64,000 bases of DNA from Brevibacillus reuszeri (GTDB lineage Bacteria; Bacillota; Bacilli; Brevibacillales; Brevibacillaceae). The notes below the pieces were generated by a model that worked only from the letters and a program-made list of their open reading frames with translations, did not search any database and was not told where the DNA came from. The DNA lies in NCBI RefSeq assembly GCF_001187725.1, contig NZ_LGIQ01000007.1, forward strand, positions 618,324 through 682,323. The letters are read 5' to 3'. This document shows, piece by piece, positions 56,399 through 64,000 of the stretch (position 1 is the stretch's first letter; the number at the start of each line of letters is the position of its first letter). A program made the translations under genes and the position numbers.

Positions 56399-59300
56399 GT
56401 GGATCGTTTACAAGAGCAAAAACATCGTTTCTCCCTACTGGTCAAGCAAATGGACTTGCCAGATGAGTGGGTGGAGCGTTTTTTTCTTGATGGGCAAATT
56501 GACAAGCTGGAGATTTACAAACAAAACAAGGAGTGGATTTTTCACTTCACACTACAAAGATTAGTTCCAGCGGATGTATTTGCAGCATTTAACATGAGAT
56601 TGACACAAACCTTTTCACATTTGGCCAAGGTCGATGCTCATTATCGTTACCTTCAAAAGCCGCAGCTGGATCTGGTTGTCAATGAATATTGGGATCTGTT
56701 GGTCGCGGGGCTGGAACCAAGCTTGAACTCGTTGGCAGTTACCCTTCGTTCCGCTCGAAAGCAGGTTGATCAAAACGAAGTAAAAGTGTATTTGCCAACG
56801 GAAATGACGGTAGAGGTCGCCAAGCGCAAAAGAGCTGACAATGAATTGATCGCTGCCTTTCAAAAAGCGACGGATTGCACGATGAGGTTTTCCTTCCACG
56901 GCGAAGAAAGCGATGAGGCATACAAAGCATTCGTAGAGCAACGGGCTGAGGAAGAGCGAGCACTGGTGGAAGTTGTAATGACTACCGCTCAGCAGGATAA
57001 CAAGGGCTCGGATAAAGCAGAAGCCATTACAACCCTCATGATGGGCTACGAAATCAAGGACGCTCCGATTCCGATTATTGAAATCCAAGAAGAGGAACGC
57101 AGGATCGTCATCCAAGGTACCGTGTTCAATGTAGAAGTGAAGGAACTCCGCAGTGGTCGTCATCTGCTTACCTTTAACATCACGGACTACACAGACTCTC
57201 TTACCGTCAAAATGTTTTCCCGTGACAAGGAAGATGTCAAAATGCTGGAAGCCCTTAAAGACGGGATGTGGGTGAAAGCTCGCGGCAGTGTTCAGCACGA
57301 TACGTTTATTCGCGAATTGGTCATGAACGCAAACGATCTTAACCAAATCGAGCAACAAATCGTACGCAAGGATACCGCCGAAGAAAAACGTGTAGAGCTC
57401 CATTGCCACACCCCAATGAGTGCACTTGATGCGGTTGCGTCTGTGAAATCGCTCGTGTCTACTGCTGCCAAATGGGGACATAAGGCAATTGCCGTTACTG
57501 ACCATGGTGTAGTACAGGCATTCCCGGAAGCGTATTCGGTAGCGAAGAAGAATAACATCAAGTGCATTCTTGGGATGGAAGCGTACGTCATTGAGGATGG
57601 AATTGATGTCGTCTACAATTTGAATGCGGAAAACAATTATGCGATTGATGAAAATACCGAATATGTCGTGTTCGATACGGAGACGACCGGTCTGAACGCC
57701 GCTGAGCATACGATTATCGAGGTAGCAGCGGTCAAGATGAAAGGCGCAGAAATTGTCGACCAATGGACAGAGCTGATCGATCCACAATTAGAGATTGGCC
57801 CGAAGACAACAGAAATTACAGGTATTACGAATGAAATGCTGCGGGGCCAAGAAACGCTGGATGTCGTTCTGCGCAAGTTTAAAGAGTTTACAGGTGATGC
57901 CGTTTTAGTTGCGCATAATGCCGAATTCGATAAGGCATTTATCAATGCATGTGCCAAAAGAATCGGAATGGAGCCTTGGAATAACGCCTTTTTGGATACA
58001 CTGCCTTTAGCCCGCATGATGTACAAAGGCATGCGCAACTACCGATTAGGGACACTTGCGAAGAAGTTTAACGTAGAGCTGATTAATGCTCACCGTGCCT
58101 TGGACGATACGGTCGCGCTGGCACATGTCTTTCAGCAGATGTTGAAGGATATCAAGGAAGCGCAGATCCAAACGATGGCAGAGCTAAACGAGAGAAGTAA
58201 TGCAGAAGCAGACTACAAGAGTGGACGACCATTCCATGCTACGATTTTGGTTCAAAACAAAGAGGGCTTGAAAAATCTGTATAAGCTGGTAAGTCGTTCT
58301 CATGTGGAAACCTTTTATCGCTGGCCTCGCATTCAGCGCAGTCAGCTGATCAAGTATCGGGAAGGGCTCTTAATCGGAACAGCCTGCAAAGACGGTGAGC
58401 TGATGCAAGCGATTTTGCGCGGTAAATCGATCGATGAGCTGAAAGATGTCGCTGCATTTTATGACTACCTGGAAATTCAGCCAGTCGCGCAGTACTCGCC
58501 GCTTTTGCGCAATGAAGAGATTCCGTCGCTTGAGACGATGAAAGGCTACCATAAAATGATTGTGGATATGGGAAAAGAGCTGAACAAGCTAGTCGTCGCG
58601 ACCGGTGATGTTCATTTTCTCAATCCGCAGGACGAAATTTTCCGCGACGTCTTCCTGCTTTCAAAAGGGGACCCAGTTGCAGGGAACCAACCCCCCCTCT
58701 ATCTGCATACCACAGATGAAATGCTGGAGTCGTTTTCATTCTTGGGAGAAGAGCTGGCGCAGGAAATCGTTGTAAAAAATTCAAACGCCATCGCTGACAT
58801 GATAGAAGATGTGAGTCCGATTCCAGACAAGCTCTACACGCCAATCATCGAGGGTGCAGACGACGAGCTAAGACAAATGTGCTACGACAAGGCGCGACAT
58901 CTCTACGGTGAACCTTTACCTGAGATTGTTGAGAGCCGTTTGGAAAAAGAGCTGACAAGTATTATCAAGCATGGTTTCGGTGTTATTTATTTGATTTCAC
59001 AGCGGCTCGTAACAAAATCCCTGAATGATGGTTATCTCGTAGGGTCGCGGGGTTCCGTAGGTTCTTCATTCGTTGCGACCATGTCTGAGATTACCGAGGT
59101 TAATCCATTGCCACCGCATTATCGGTGCCCGAATTGCAAGCACAACGAATTCATCACGGACGGTTCGATCGCTTCAGGCTTTGACTTGCCCGATAAAGAA
59201 TGCCCGTCATGTGGCACGAGCTACGCCAAAGATGGTCAGGATATTCCGTTCGAGACGTTCCTTGGATTTAAAGGTGATAAGGTACCCGATATTGACTTGA

Positions 59301-60706
59301 ACTTCTCTGGTGACTATCAGCCACGAGCGCACAAATATACACAAGAGCTGTTTGGACCGGAATACGTATATCGTGCAGGGACGATCGGTACTGTCGCGGA
59401 AAAAACGGCATACGGCTATGTACGCAAGTATGCGGACGAGCGTGGCATGACACTGCGAAATGCGGAAATTTCACGGATCGTTAATGGTTGTACGGGAGTG
59501 AAAAGGACAACTGGACAACATCCTGGCGGTATTATTGTTGTTCCTTCCTACATGGAAATTGAAGATTTTTGTCCGATTCAATTTCCAGCAGACGACAATG
59601 AATCAGAGTGGCGCACGACACATTTCGACTTTCACTCCATTCATGATAATTTGCTGAAGCTGGACATTCTGGGACACGACGATCCGACCGTAATACGGAT
59701 GTTACAAGACTTGACTGGCATGGACCCGAAAACCATTCCGCTGGATGATAAACAGACGATGTCTATTTTCAGTACGACGGAAGCACTTGGGGTGACTCCA
59801 GAACAGATCGGTACCAACATGGGTACACTTGGAATACCGGAATTCGGTACCAAATTCGTACGACAAATGCTTGAAGATACAAAGCCAACTACATTCGCTG
59901 AGCTGGTGCAGATTTCTGGACTTTCTCACGGTACGGATGTTTGGTTGAACAATGCACAAGACTTGATTCGCAATGGAACTTGCAAGTTGCCTGAAGTAAT
60001 TGGTTGCCGTGACGATATTATGGTGTATCTGATTTACAAAGGATTGGACCCTTCGAGAGCATTTAAGATCATGGAGTCCGTCCGGAAAGGAAAAGGCGTT
60101 CCGGAAGAGGATCAGGAAGAAATGCGCAACAATAAAGTGCCTGATTGGTATATTCAGTCTTGTCAGCGCATCAAGTACATGTTCCCAAAGGCGCATGCCA
60201 CAGCATATGTGATGATGGCTGTGCGGATCGCGTATTTCAAGGTCCATCGGCCGCTTGAATTTTACGCAACATATTTTACCGTACGTGCAGATGACTTTGA
60301 CATTCCGTTGATGGTAAAAGGTTCAGCAGCGATTAAACAGAAGATCGAAGAGATCGAAGGAAAAGGGCATGATGCCCAACCGAAAGAAAAAGCTTTGCTC
60401 ACTGTTTTAGAGATGGCTTTGGAGATGGTTGAGCGTGGATTCCGGTTTACCAATGTGGATCTGTACGCATCCGACGCTTCTCGTTTCCTGATTGACGGCA
60501 ATTCGCTGATCGCTCCATTTAATGCATTACCTGGGCTTGGAACTAACGCAGCGATTAGTATTGTGAATGCAAGAGAGCAGGGAGAATTCCTTTCTAAAGA
60601 AGATTTATTGTCTCGCTCCCGGATTTCGAAGACAATCTTGGAGTATCTAGAGGAGCAGGGTGCTTTGAAGGGATTGCCAGAATCCAACCAGCTGTCCTTG
60701 TTCTAA
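56399..60706 (+). CDS. polC: DNA polymerase III alpha subunit, PolC type
   Basis: A 1435-residue replicative polymerase with built-in proofreading. GTG 56399 after GGGAGGG gives the normal size; the open frame to 56240 only reads the repeats. Domain order: N-terminal domains, OB fold, PHP part 1 (ELHCHTPMSALDAV, about 335), DEDD exonuclease (FDTETTGL, about 425-590), PHP part 2, polymerase with a zinc-type CPNC...CPSC, catalytic D964 and D966 in PDIDLNFSG, then HhH region. Clustered with proS as in Bacillus. Confidence 0.97.
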   Translation: MDRLQEQKHRFSLLVKQMDLPDEWVERFFLDGQIDKLEIYKQNKEWIFHFTLQRLVPADVFAAFNMRLTQTFSHLAKVDAHYRYLQKPQLDLVVNEYWDLLVAGLEPSLNSLAVTLRSARKQVDQNEVKVYLPTEMTVEVAKRKRADNELIAAFQKATDCTMRFSFHGEESDEAYKAFVEQRAEEERALVEVVMTTAQQDNKGSDKAEAITTLMMGYEIKDAPIPIIEIQEEERRIVIQGTVFNVEVKELRSGRHLLTFNITDYTDSLTVKMFSRDKEDVKMLEALKDGMWVKARGSVQHDTFIRELVMNANDLNQIEQQIVRKDTAEEKRVELHCHTPMSALDAVASVKSLVSTAAKWGHKAIAVTDHGVVQAFPEAYSVAKKNNIKCILGMEAYVIEDGIDVVYNLNAENNYAIDENTEYVVFDTETTGLNAAEHTIIEVAAVKMKGAEIVDQWTELIDPQLEIGPKTTEITGITNEMLRGQETLDVVLRKFKEFTGDAVLVAHNAEFDKAFINACAKRIGMEPWNNAFLDTLPLARMMYKGMRNYRLGTLAKKFNVELINAHRALDDTVALAHVFQQMLKDIKEAQIQTMAELNERSNAEADYKSGRPFHATILVQNKEGLKNLYKLVSRSHVETFYRWPRIQRSQLIKYREGLLIGTACKDGELMQAILRGKSIDELKDVAAFYDYLEIQPVAQYSPLLRNEEIPSLETMKGYHKMIVDMGKELNKLVVATGDVHFLNPQDEIFRDVFLLSKGDPVAGNQPPLYLHTTDEMLESFSFLGEELAQEIVVKNSNAIADMIEDVSPIPDKLYTPIIEGADDELRQMCYDKARHLYGEPLPEIVESRLEKELTSIIKHGFGVIYLISQRLVTKSLNDGYLVGSRGSVGSSFVATMSEITEVNPLPPHYRCPNCKHNEFITDGSIASGFDLPDKECPSCGTSYAKDGQDIPFETFLGFKGDKVPDIDLNFSGDYQPRAHKYTQELFGPEYVYRAGTIGTVAEKTAYGYVRKYADERGMTLRNAEISRIVNGCTGVKRTTGQHPGGIIVVPSYMEIEDFCPIQFPADDNESEWRTTHFDFHSIHDNLLKLDILGHDDPTVIRMLQDLTGMDPKTIPLDDKQTMSIFSTTEALGVTPEQIGTNMGTLGIPEFGTKFVRQMLEDTKPTTFAELVQISGLSHGTDVWLNNAQDLIRNGTCKLPEVIGCRDDIMVYLIYKGLDPSRAFKIMESVRKGKGVPEEDQEEMRNNKVPDWYIQSCQRIKYMFPKAHATAYVMMAVRIAYFKVHRPLEFYATYFTVRADDFDIPLMVKGSAAIKQKIEEIEGKGHDAQPKEKALLTVLEMALEMVERGFRFTNVDLYASDASRFLIDGNSLIAPFNALPGLGTNAAISIVNAREQGEFLSKEDLLSRSRISKTILEYLEEQGALKGLPESNQLSLF

Positions 60707-60739
60707 TGCGGGATTTGGCAGGTCATACCCATCCAAAGG

Positions 60740-60768
60740 TTGTCAGGGAAGGGCTGTTATGCTATAAT
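60740..60768 (+). promoter_or_regulatory. Promoter of the rimP-nusA-infB operon
   Basis: TTGTCA (60740-60745), 17-nt spacer, TATAAT (60763-60768) with an extended TGC in front. Strong sigma-A-type promoter. Transcription should start near 60775. Confidence 0.75.
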
Positions 60769-60806
60769 TTTTTTGGAAATACTGGTTTTATACGCATGGC
60801 TGATCG

Positions 60807-60834
60807 AGAGTGGGGAAACCCACTCTTTCTTTCT
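60807..60834 (+). terminator. Attenuator-like terminator in the rimP-nusA leader
   Basis: AGAGTGGG (60807-60814) pairs perfectly with CCCACTCT (60819-60826) around a GAAA tetraloop, followed by TTCTTTCT-like interrupted T residues. It lies between the promoter and rimP. A hairpin with a poor U-tract is what NusA-dependent termination uses; in B. subtilis nusA was reported to be autoregulated by NusA-dependent attenuation in the leader of this operon. The same mechanism here is inference. Confidence 0.65.
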
Positions 60835-60873
60835 GGCCTCACCTCATGGTTCAAACGATAAGGAGGTACTTGC

Positions 60874-61332
60874 TTGAGCAAGGTAACGGACATCGTCACC
60901 GAACTAGTCACGCCCATTGTTGACGAATTGGGTCTGGAACTGGTTGACATCGAGTACAAAAAGGAAGGCAGCAACTGGTTTCTGCGTGTATTTATCGACA
61001 ATGAAACTGGCAACATCGATATTGATGACTGCAGCCTTGTCAGCGAGAAGCTGAGCCAAAAACTAGACGAAGTAGATCCTATTCCAACTGCATACTTCTT
61101 GGAGGTATCATCACCGGGTGCAGAGCGTCCGTTGCGCAGCGATAAGGATTTTACCAAAGCTGTCGGCAGGCACGTACACATTACAACCAAAGAGCCGATA
61201 GAAGGAGCTAGCGTGTTCGAGGGCGAACTGATATCCTTCGAGGACGGCAAATTGACTGTAAAAGAACCAAAGAAAACGTACGTCATTTCTCAAGAGCAAA
61301 TTGACACAGCCCGCATGGCAATCGTTTTTTAA
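60874..61332 (+). CDS. rimP: Ribosome maturation factor RimP
   Basis: A 152-residue protein needed for 30S assembly. [20 protein letters not shown] and [29 protein letters not shown] are family-conserved, quoted in part. Start TTG 60874 after AAGGAGG. First gene of the nusA operon. Confidence 0.95.
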   Translation: MSKVTDIVTELVTPIVDELGLELVDIEYKKEGSNWFLRVFIDNETGNIDIDDCSLVSEKLSQKLDEVDPIPTAYFLEVSSPGAERPLRSDKDFTKAVGRHVHITTKEPIEGASVFEGELISFEDGKLTVKEPKKTYVISQEQIDTARMAIVF

Positions 61333-61385
61333 CCGTATCGGAACAAAAGGAACATCTGGATTTTTTCTGATACACAAGAATCACT

Positions 61386-61442
61386 TTCCGCAAAAGCGGG
61401 TTCGCTCATTTATGAGCAGGCCTCAACAGAGGTTTTCTTTTA
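61386..61442 (+). repeat. Structured intergenic repeat, copy D (rimP-nusA spacer)
   Basis: Most divergent copy. H1 CCGC-AAAA-GCGG (61388-61399), H2 GCTCA-TTTA-TGAGC (61404-61417), H3 CCTC-AACA-GAGG (61421-61432), tail TTTTCTTTTA. H2 differs in sequence from the other copies but keeps pairing. It lies inside the operon, 41 nt before nusA. Confidence 0.75.
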
Positions 61443-61483
61443 GTCTAGGCCGGTGGTAAGTAAAGGAGGAGGCAACGAAAGTC

Positions 61484-62575
61484 ATGAACGGCGATTTTAT
61501 CGAGGCTTTAGAAGCCATTGAGAGAGAGAAAGGCATCACCAAAGACGTACTGATCGAGGCCATCGAAGCGGCTCTTATCTCAGGATACAAACGTAACTTC
61601 AACTCGGCCCAAAATGTGCGGGTGGATGTAAATCGTCATTCGGGTATGGTACGCGTGTACGCTCGGAAAAGCGTAGTAGAGGAAGTGCTTGATCCACGTC
61701 TCGAGATTTCTCAGGACGCAGCACAGGAGATCGATCCTAACTTCCGTTTAGAGGATATCGTAGAAATCGAAGTGACACCGCGTGATTTTGGACGTATTGC
61801 CGCTCAAACGGCGAAGCAGGTTGTTACCCAACGCATTCGCGAAGCTGAACGTGGGCTGATTTACAGCGAATTCATCGAGCGTGAAGACGATATCGTGACC
61901 GGGGTCGTTCAACGTATGGACGCTCGCAACTACTACATTGATCTGGGCAAAGCGGAAGCAGTCATGCCGATCACTGAAAAAATGCCATCAGAAGAATTCA
62001 AGTCACAAGATCGTGTGAAGGCATATATCATCAAGGTAGAAAAAACCACAAAGGGACCGCAAATCGTCGTATCCCGTACCCATCCAGGACTTTTGAAGCG
62101 CCTCTTTGAGCTAGAAGTGCCAGAAATTTACGATGGCGTGGTAGAAATCAAATCCGTTGCTCGTGAAGCCGGAGATCGTTCGAAAATTGCGGTTCATTCC
62201 ATCAATCCTGATGTCGATCCAGTAGGTGCATGTGTAGGTCCAAAAGGAATGCGTGTACAAACGATCGTCACCGAGCTCAAAGGTGAGAAGATCGATATCG
62301 TTCGCTGGTCAGAAGATCCAGCGGAGTATGTAGCGAATGCACTTAGCCCTGCAAAGGTTCTTCATGTAGAAGTAAATGTGAGTGAAAAAGTGACGCGTGT
62401 CATCGTGCCAGACTATCAATTGTCCCTGGCGATTGGCAAACGCGGTCAAAACGCTCGACTGGCTGCCAAACTGACTGGCTGGAAGATTGATATCAAGAGC
62501 GAGTCTCAGGCAGATCAAGAAGGCATCGTCTATCCAAAGGCAGTAGAGGGCGATGAAGGGGCGGACAACGAATAA
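61484..62575 (+). CDS. nusA: Transcription termination/antitermination factor NusA
   Basis: A 363-residue RNA polymerase-binding factor. N-terminal domain (1-125), S1 domain (about 135-200; VTGVVQRMDARNYYIDLG), KH1 (VGACVGPKGMRVQTIV) and KH2 (SLAIGKRGQNARLAAKLTGWKI, shortened as AIGKRGQNARLA). Short C-terminal tail, as in Bacillus, without the E. coli acidic repeats. AAAGGAGGAGG precedes ATG 61484. Confidence 0.97.
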   Translation: MNGDFIEALEAIEREKGITKDVLIEAIEAALISGYKRNFNSAQNVRVDVNRHSGMVRVYARKSVVEEVLDPRLEISQDAAQEIDPNFRLEDIVEIEVTPRDFGRIAAQTAKQVVTQRIREAERGLIYSEFIEREDDIVTGVVQRMDARNYYIDLGKAEAVMPITEKMPSEEFKSQDRVKAYIIKVEKTTKGPQIVVSRTHPGLLKRLFELEVPEIYDGVVEIKSVAREAGDRSKIAVHSINPDVDPVGACVGPKGMRVQTIVTELKGEKIDIVRWSEDPAEYVANALSPAKVLHVEVNVSEKVTRVIVPDYQLSLAIGKRGQNARLAAKLTGWKIDIKSESQADQEGIVYPKAVEGDEGADNE

Positions 62576-62577
62576 TC

Positions 62578-62868
62578 ATGAAGCAAAAGAAAATCCCTTT
62601 GCGTAAATGCATTGTTTGCCAAGGAATGTTCCCAAAAAAGGAATTAATCCGCGTGGTCCGGACGCCAGACGAAGAGATCGTTATTGATCTAACAGGAAAG
62701 GCGGCAGGACGCGGTACCTATGTGTGTCGGCAGGAAAGCTGTCTGAAGCCGGATACGTTCGCATCGGGAAAATGGAAAAAAGTGCTGGAACGTGCCCTCA
62801 ATATGTCCATCTCCCAAGAGAAATACGATGCTTTCCGAGAAAAATGGCTGGAGATGATGGGACAATGA
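62578..62868 (+). CDS. rnpM: RNase P modulator RnpM (YlxR)
   Basis: A 96-residue YlxR-family protein. RKCIVCQGMFPKKELIRVVR and GKAAGRGTYVC with the conserved GRG loop. B. subtilis YlxR (RnpM) binds the RNase P RNA and modulates its activity. Starts 2 nt after nusA; overlaps ylxQ. Confidence 0.93.
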   Translation: MKQKKIPLRKCIVCQGMFPKKELIRVVRTPDEEIVIDLTGKAAGRGTYVCRQESCLKPDTFASGKWKKVLERALNMSISQEKYDAFREKWLEMMGQ

Positions 62869-63164
62869 TCCCTAAAGCAGCACAATTACTTGGATTGGCT
62901 ATGCGGGCAAGAAAAGTCGTTACCGGAGAAGAACAGGTGATAACCGCAGTTCGGAACGGTCAGGCTCATATCGTTTTGCTCGCTGTCGATGCATCTGAGA
63001 ATACCGCTAAAAAAGTAAAGGATAAATGTTCCTATTACGGTGTTTCGTGTGTAACCACTGGCGACCGACATTCACTGGGACACGCAATCGGAAAAGATGG
63101 GCGCGTTACTGTGGCGGTAACCGATGGGAAATTGGCCGAAAGCATTCAGCGTCTGCTCACCTAA
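62865..63164 (+). CDS. ylxQ: L7Ae-family ribosomal protein YlxQ
   Basis: A 99-residue protein of the L7Ae/L30e family. AAQLLGLAMRARKVVTGEEQV and VLLAVDASENTAKKVKDKC fit the fold that binds kink-turn RNA. ATG 62865 overlaps the rnpM stop (ATGA); the longer frame runs through rnpM and is rejected. Confidence 0.93.
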   Translation: MIPKAAQLLGLAMRARKVVTGEEQVITAVRNGQAHIVLLAVDASENTAKKVKDKCSYYGVSCVTTGDRHSLGHAIGKDGRVTVAVTDGKLAESIQRLLT

Positions 63165-63186
63165 CTTTCGAAAGGGTGAAGTTCTA

Positions 63187-64000
63187 TTGAAGACACGTGT
63201 GTATGAATATGCCAAACAGCACAACATGAGCAGTAAGGAAATCCTCAATTTGCTAAAGCGTTTGAACATAGAAGTAGCGAATCATATGAGTATCATGGAA
63301 GAAGGGACGATCAAGCGGATCGAGGATCATATGGCCAAATTGCGATCCGGTGCGAAACCGGAGCAGCGTAGTACGCCAGCTGATACAAGACCCAAGCAAA
63401 CGGACGATCAACGACGCCCCAACGACTCCAGAGGACAACAAATACGGCCCCAGCAACAATCGGGTCAAGGTCAGGCATCAGGACAACTGAAAGCTGAACG
63501 ACCAGCAGATCGTGATCGTGGAGGAAACAGCCCGAGCAACAATCGTCCTGCTGGAAACAGCACAAGTGGCAACCGACCCGATCAACAAAGTCCTCAACAT
63601 GGAAAAAATCAGGGGAAGAATCAGGAGAGAAAACCAAACAATATGAGAAGTCAACCCGCAAAACCGACTGACCGGAAGCCACAGACGAATAGCCAACAAA
63701 GACCACAGAATCAACAAAGACCAAACAATCAACAAAGACCAAACAATCAACAACAACGTCCACAAAATCAACAGCGCCCTGCTAATCAACAAAGCACAGC
63801 TCCGAGCCAAACAGAGGGACGTACAGGCGAAGATTTTGAAGATAAAGTAAAACTTCCATCAAACGTTGGAATGGAAAAGCGCGAGAAAATCAAAAAAGGT
63901 CCACAGACTCAAAAAACGTTTGAAGATAATAAAAAGAGCCAGCCATTCCGCGGTGGAAACAATCGTAATCAAAACAATCGCCGTGGAAACAATTCGCGTG
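63187..64000 (+). CDS. infB: Translation initiation factor IF-2, N-terminal part
   Basis: First ~271 residues of IF-2; the gene continues past the window edge. Start TTG 63187 after AAAGGG. N-terminal helical domain MKTRVYEYAKQHNMSSKEILNLLKRL (abbreviated: VYEYAKQHNMSSKEIL) is the IF2_N module. From about residue 55 the linker is extremely Gln/Asn/Pro/Arg-rich, with five tandem NQQRP-type units near 63709-63780. The GTPase domain is not reached. Confidence 0.92.
   Translation, partial: MKTRVYEYAKQHNMSSKEILNLLKRLNIEVANHMSIMEEGTIKRIEDHMAKLRSGAKPEQRSTPADTRPKQTDDQRRPNDSRGQQIRPQQQSGQGQASGQLKAERPADRDRGGNSPSNNRPAGNSTSGNRPDQQSPQHGKNQGKNQERKPNNMRSQPAKPTDRKPQTNSQQRPQNQQRPNNQQRPNNQQQRPQNQQRPANQQSTAPSQTEGRTGEDFEDKVKLPSNVGMEKREKIKKGPQTQKTFEDNKKSQPFRGGNNRNQNNRRGNNSR

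Noticed and set aside
63709-63780. Direct repeats that could be a CRISPR array
   Set aside because: Units are 15 nt, contiguous and in frame in infB; no spacers or cas genes.

Overview
This window looks like the chromosome of a spore-forming Bacillota of the Brevibacillus/Paenibacillaceae type. The reasons are the moderate GC content, strong GGAGG ribosome binding sites with frequent GTG/TTG starts, protein similarity to Bacillus, and a gene order close to the Bacillus subtilis sucC-to-infB segment. The species assignment is inference. All genes I accept are on the + strand. I see no rRNA, tRNA, CRISPR array, transposase or prophage.

Region 1 (1-3700) is the least conserved part: the 3' part of a GGDEF protein cut by the window edge, a YbjQ-family protein, a small SCP2-like protein, an AlbA_2 (Schlafen-type) protein and an unrecognised lipoprotein. 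Region 2 (3700-14650) holds sucCD (TCA cycle), dprA, topA, trmFO and the cod operon xerC-hslV-hslU-codY, closed by a terminator.

Region 3 (14650-45385) is a fla/che operon of about 30 kb, from flgB to a terminator that overlaps the last stop codon. It encodes the basal body and MS ring (flgBC, fliEFG), the export ATPase complex (fliHIJ), a MotE-like protein, fliK, a TIGR02530 protein, the hook (flgE), flbD, fliL, the switch (fliM, fliY), cheY, the export gate (fliOPQR, flhBA), flhFG, the chemotaxis core (cheBAWCD), sigD and several poorly known genes around sigD. A gene for the hook cap, flgD, is not in its usual place after fliK.

Region 4 (45385-64000) is a housekeeping region: rpsB, tsf, pyrH, frr, then envelope and isoprenoid genes (uppS, cdsA, dxr, rseP, ispG), proS, polC, and the rimP-nusA-rnpM-ylxQ-infB transcription/translation operon. 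infB runs off the window.

The most unusual signal is a short structured intergenic repeat of about 55 nt. It has five copies, all on the sense strand, in front of rpsB, tsf, polC (two copies) and nusA. It consists of a CCGC/GCGG hairpin, a second hairpin whose stem changes by compensating substitutions, and a third small stem or its remnant ending in a T run. Other points of interest are a terminator-like hairpin with a broken U-tract in the rimP-nusA leader, two strong hairpins in front of flgE, and an HslV lacking the N-terminal serine described for B. subtilis.
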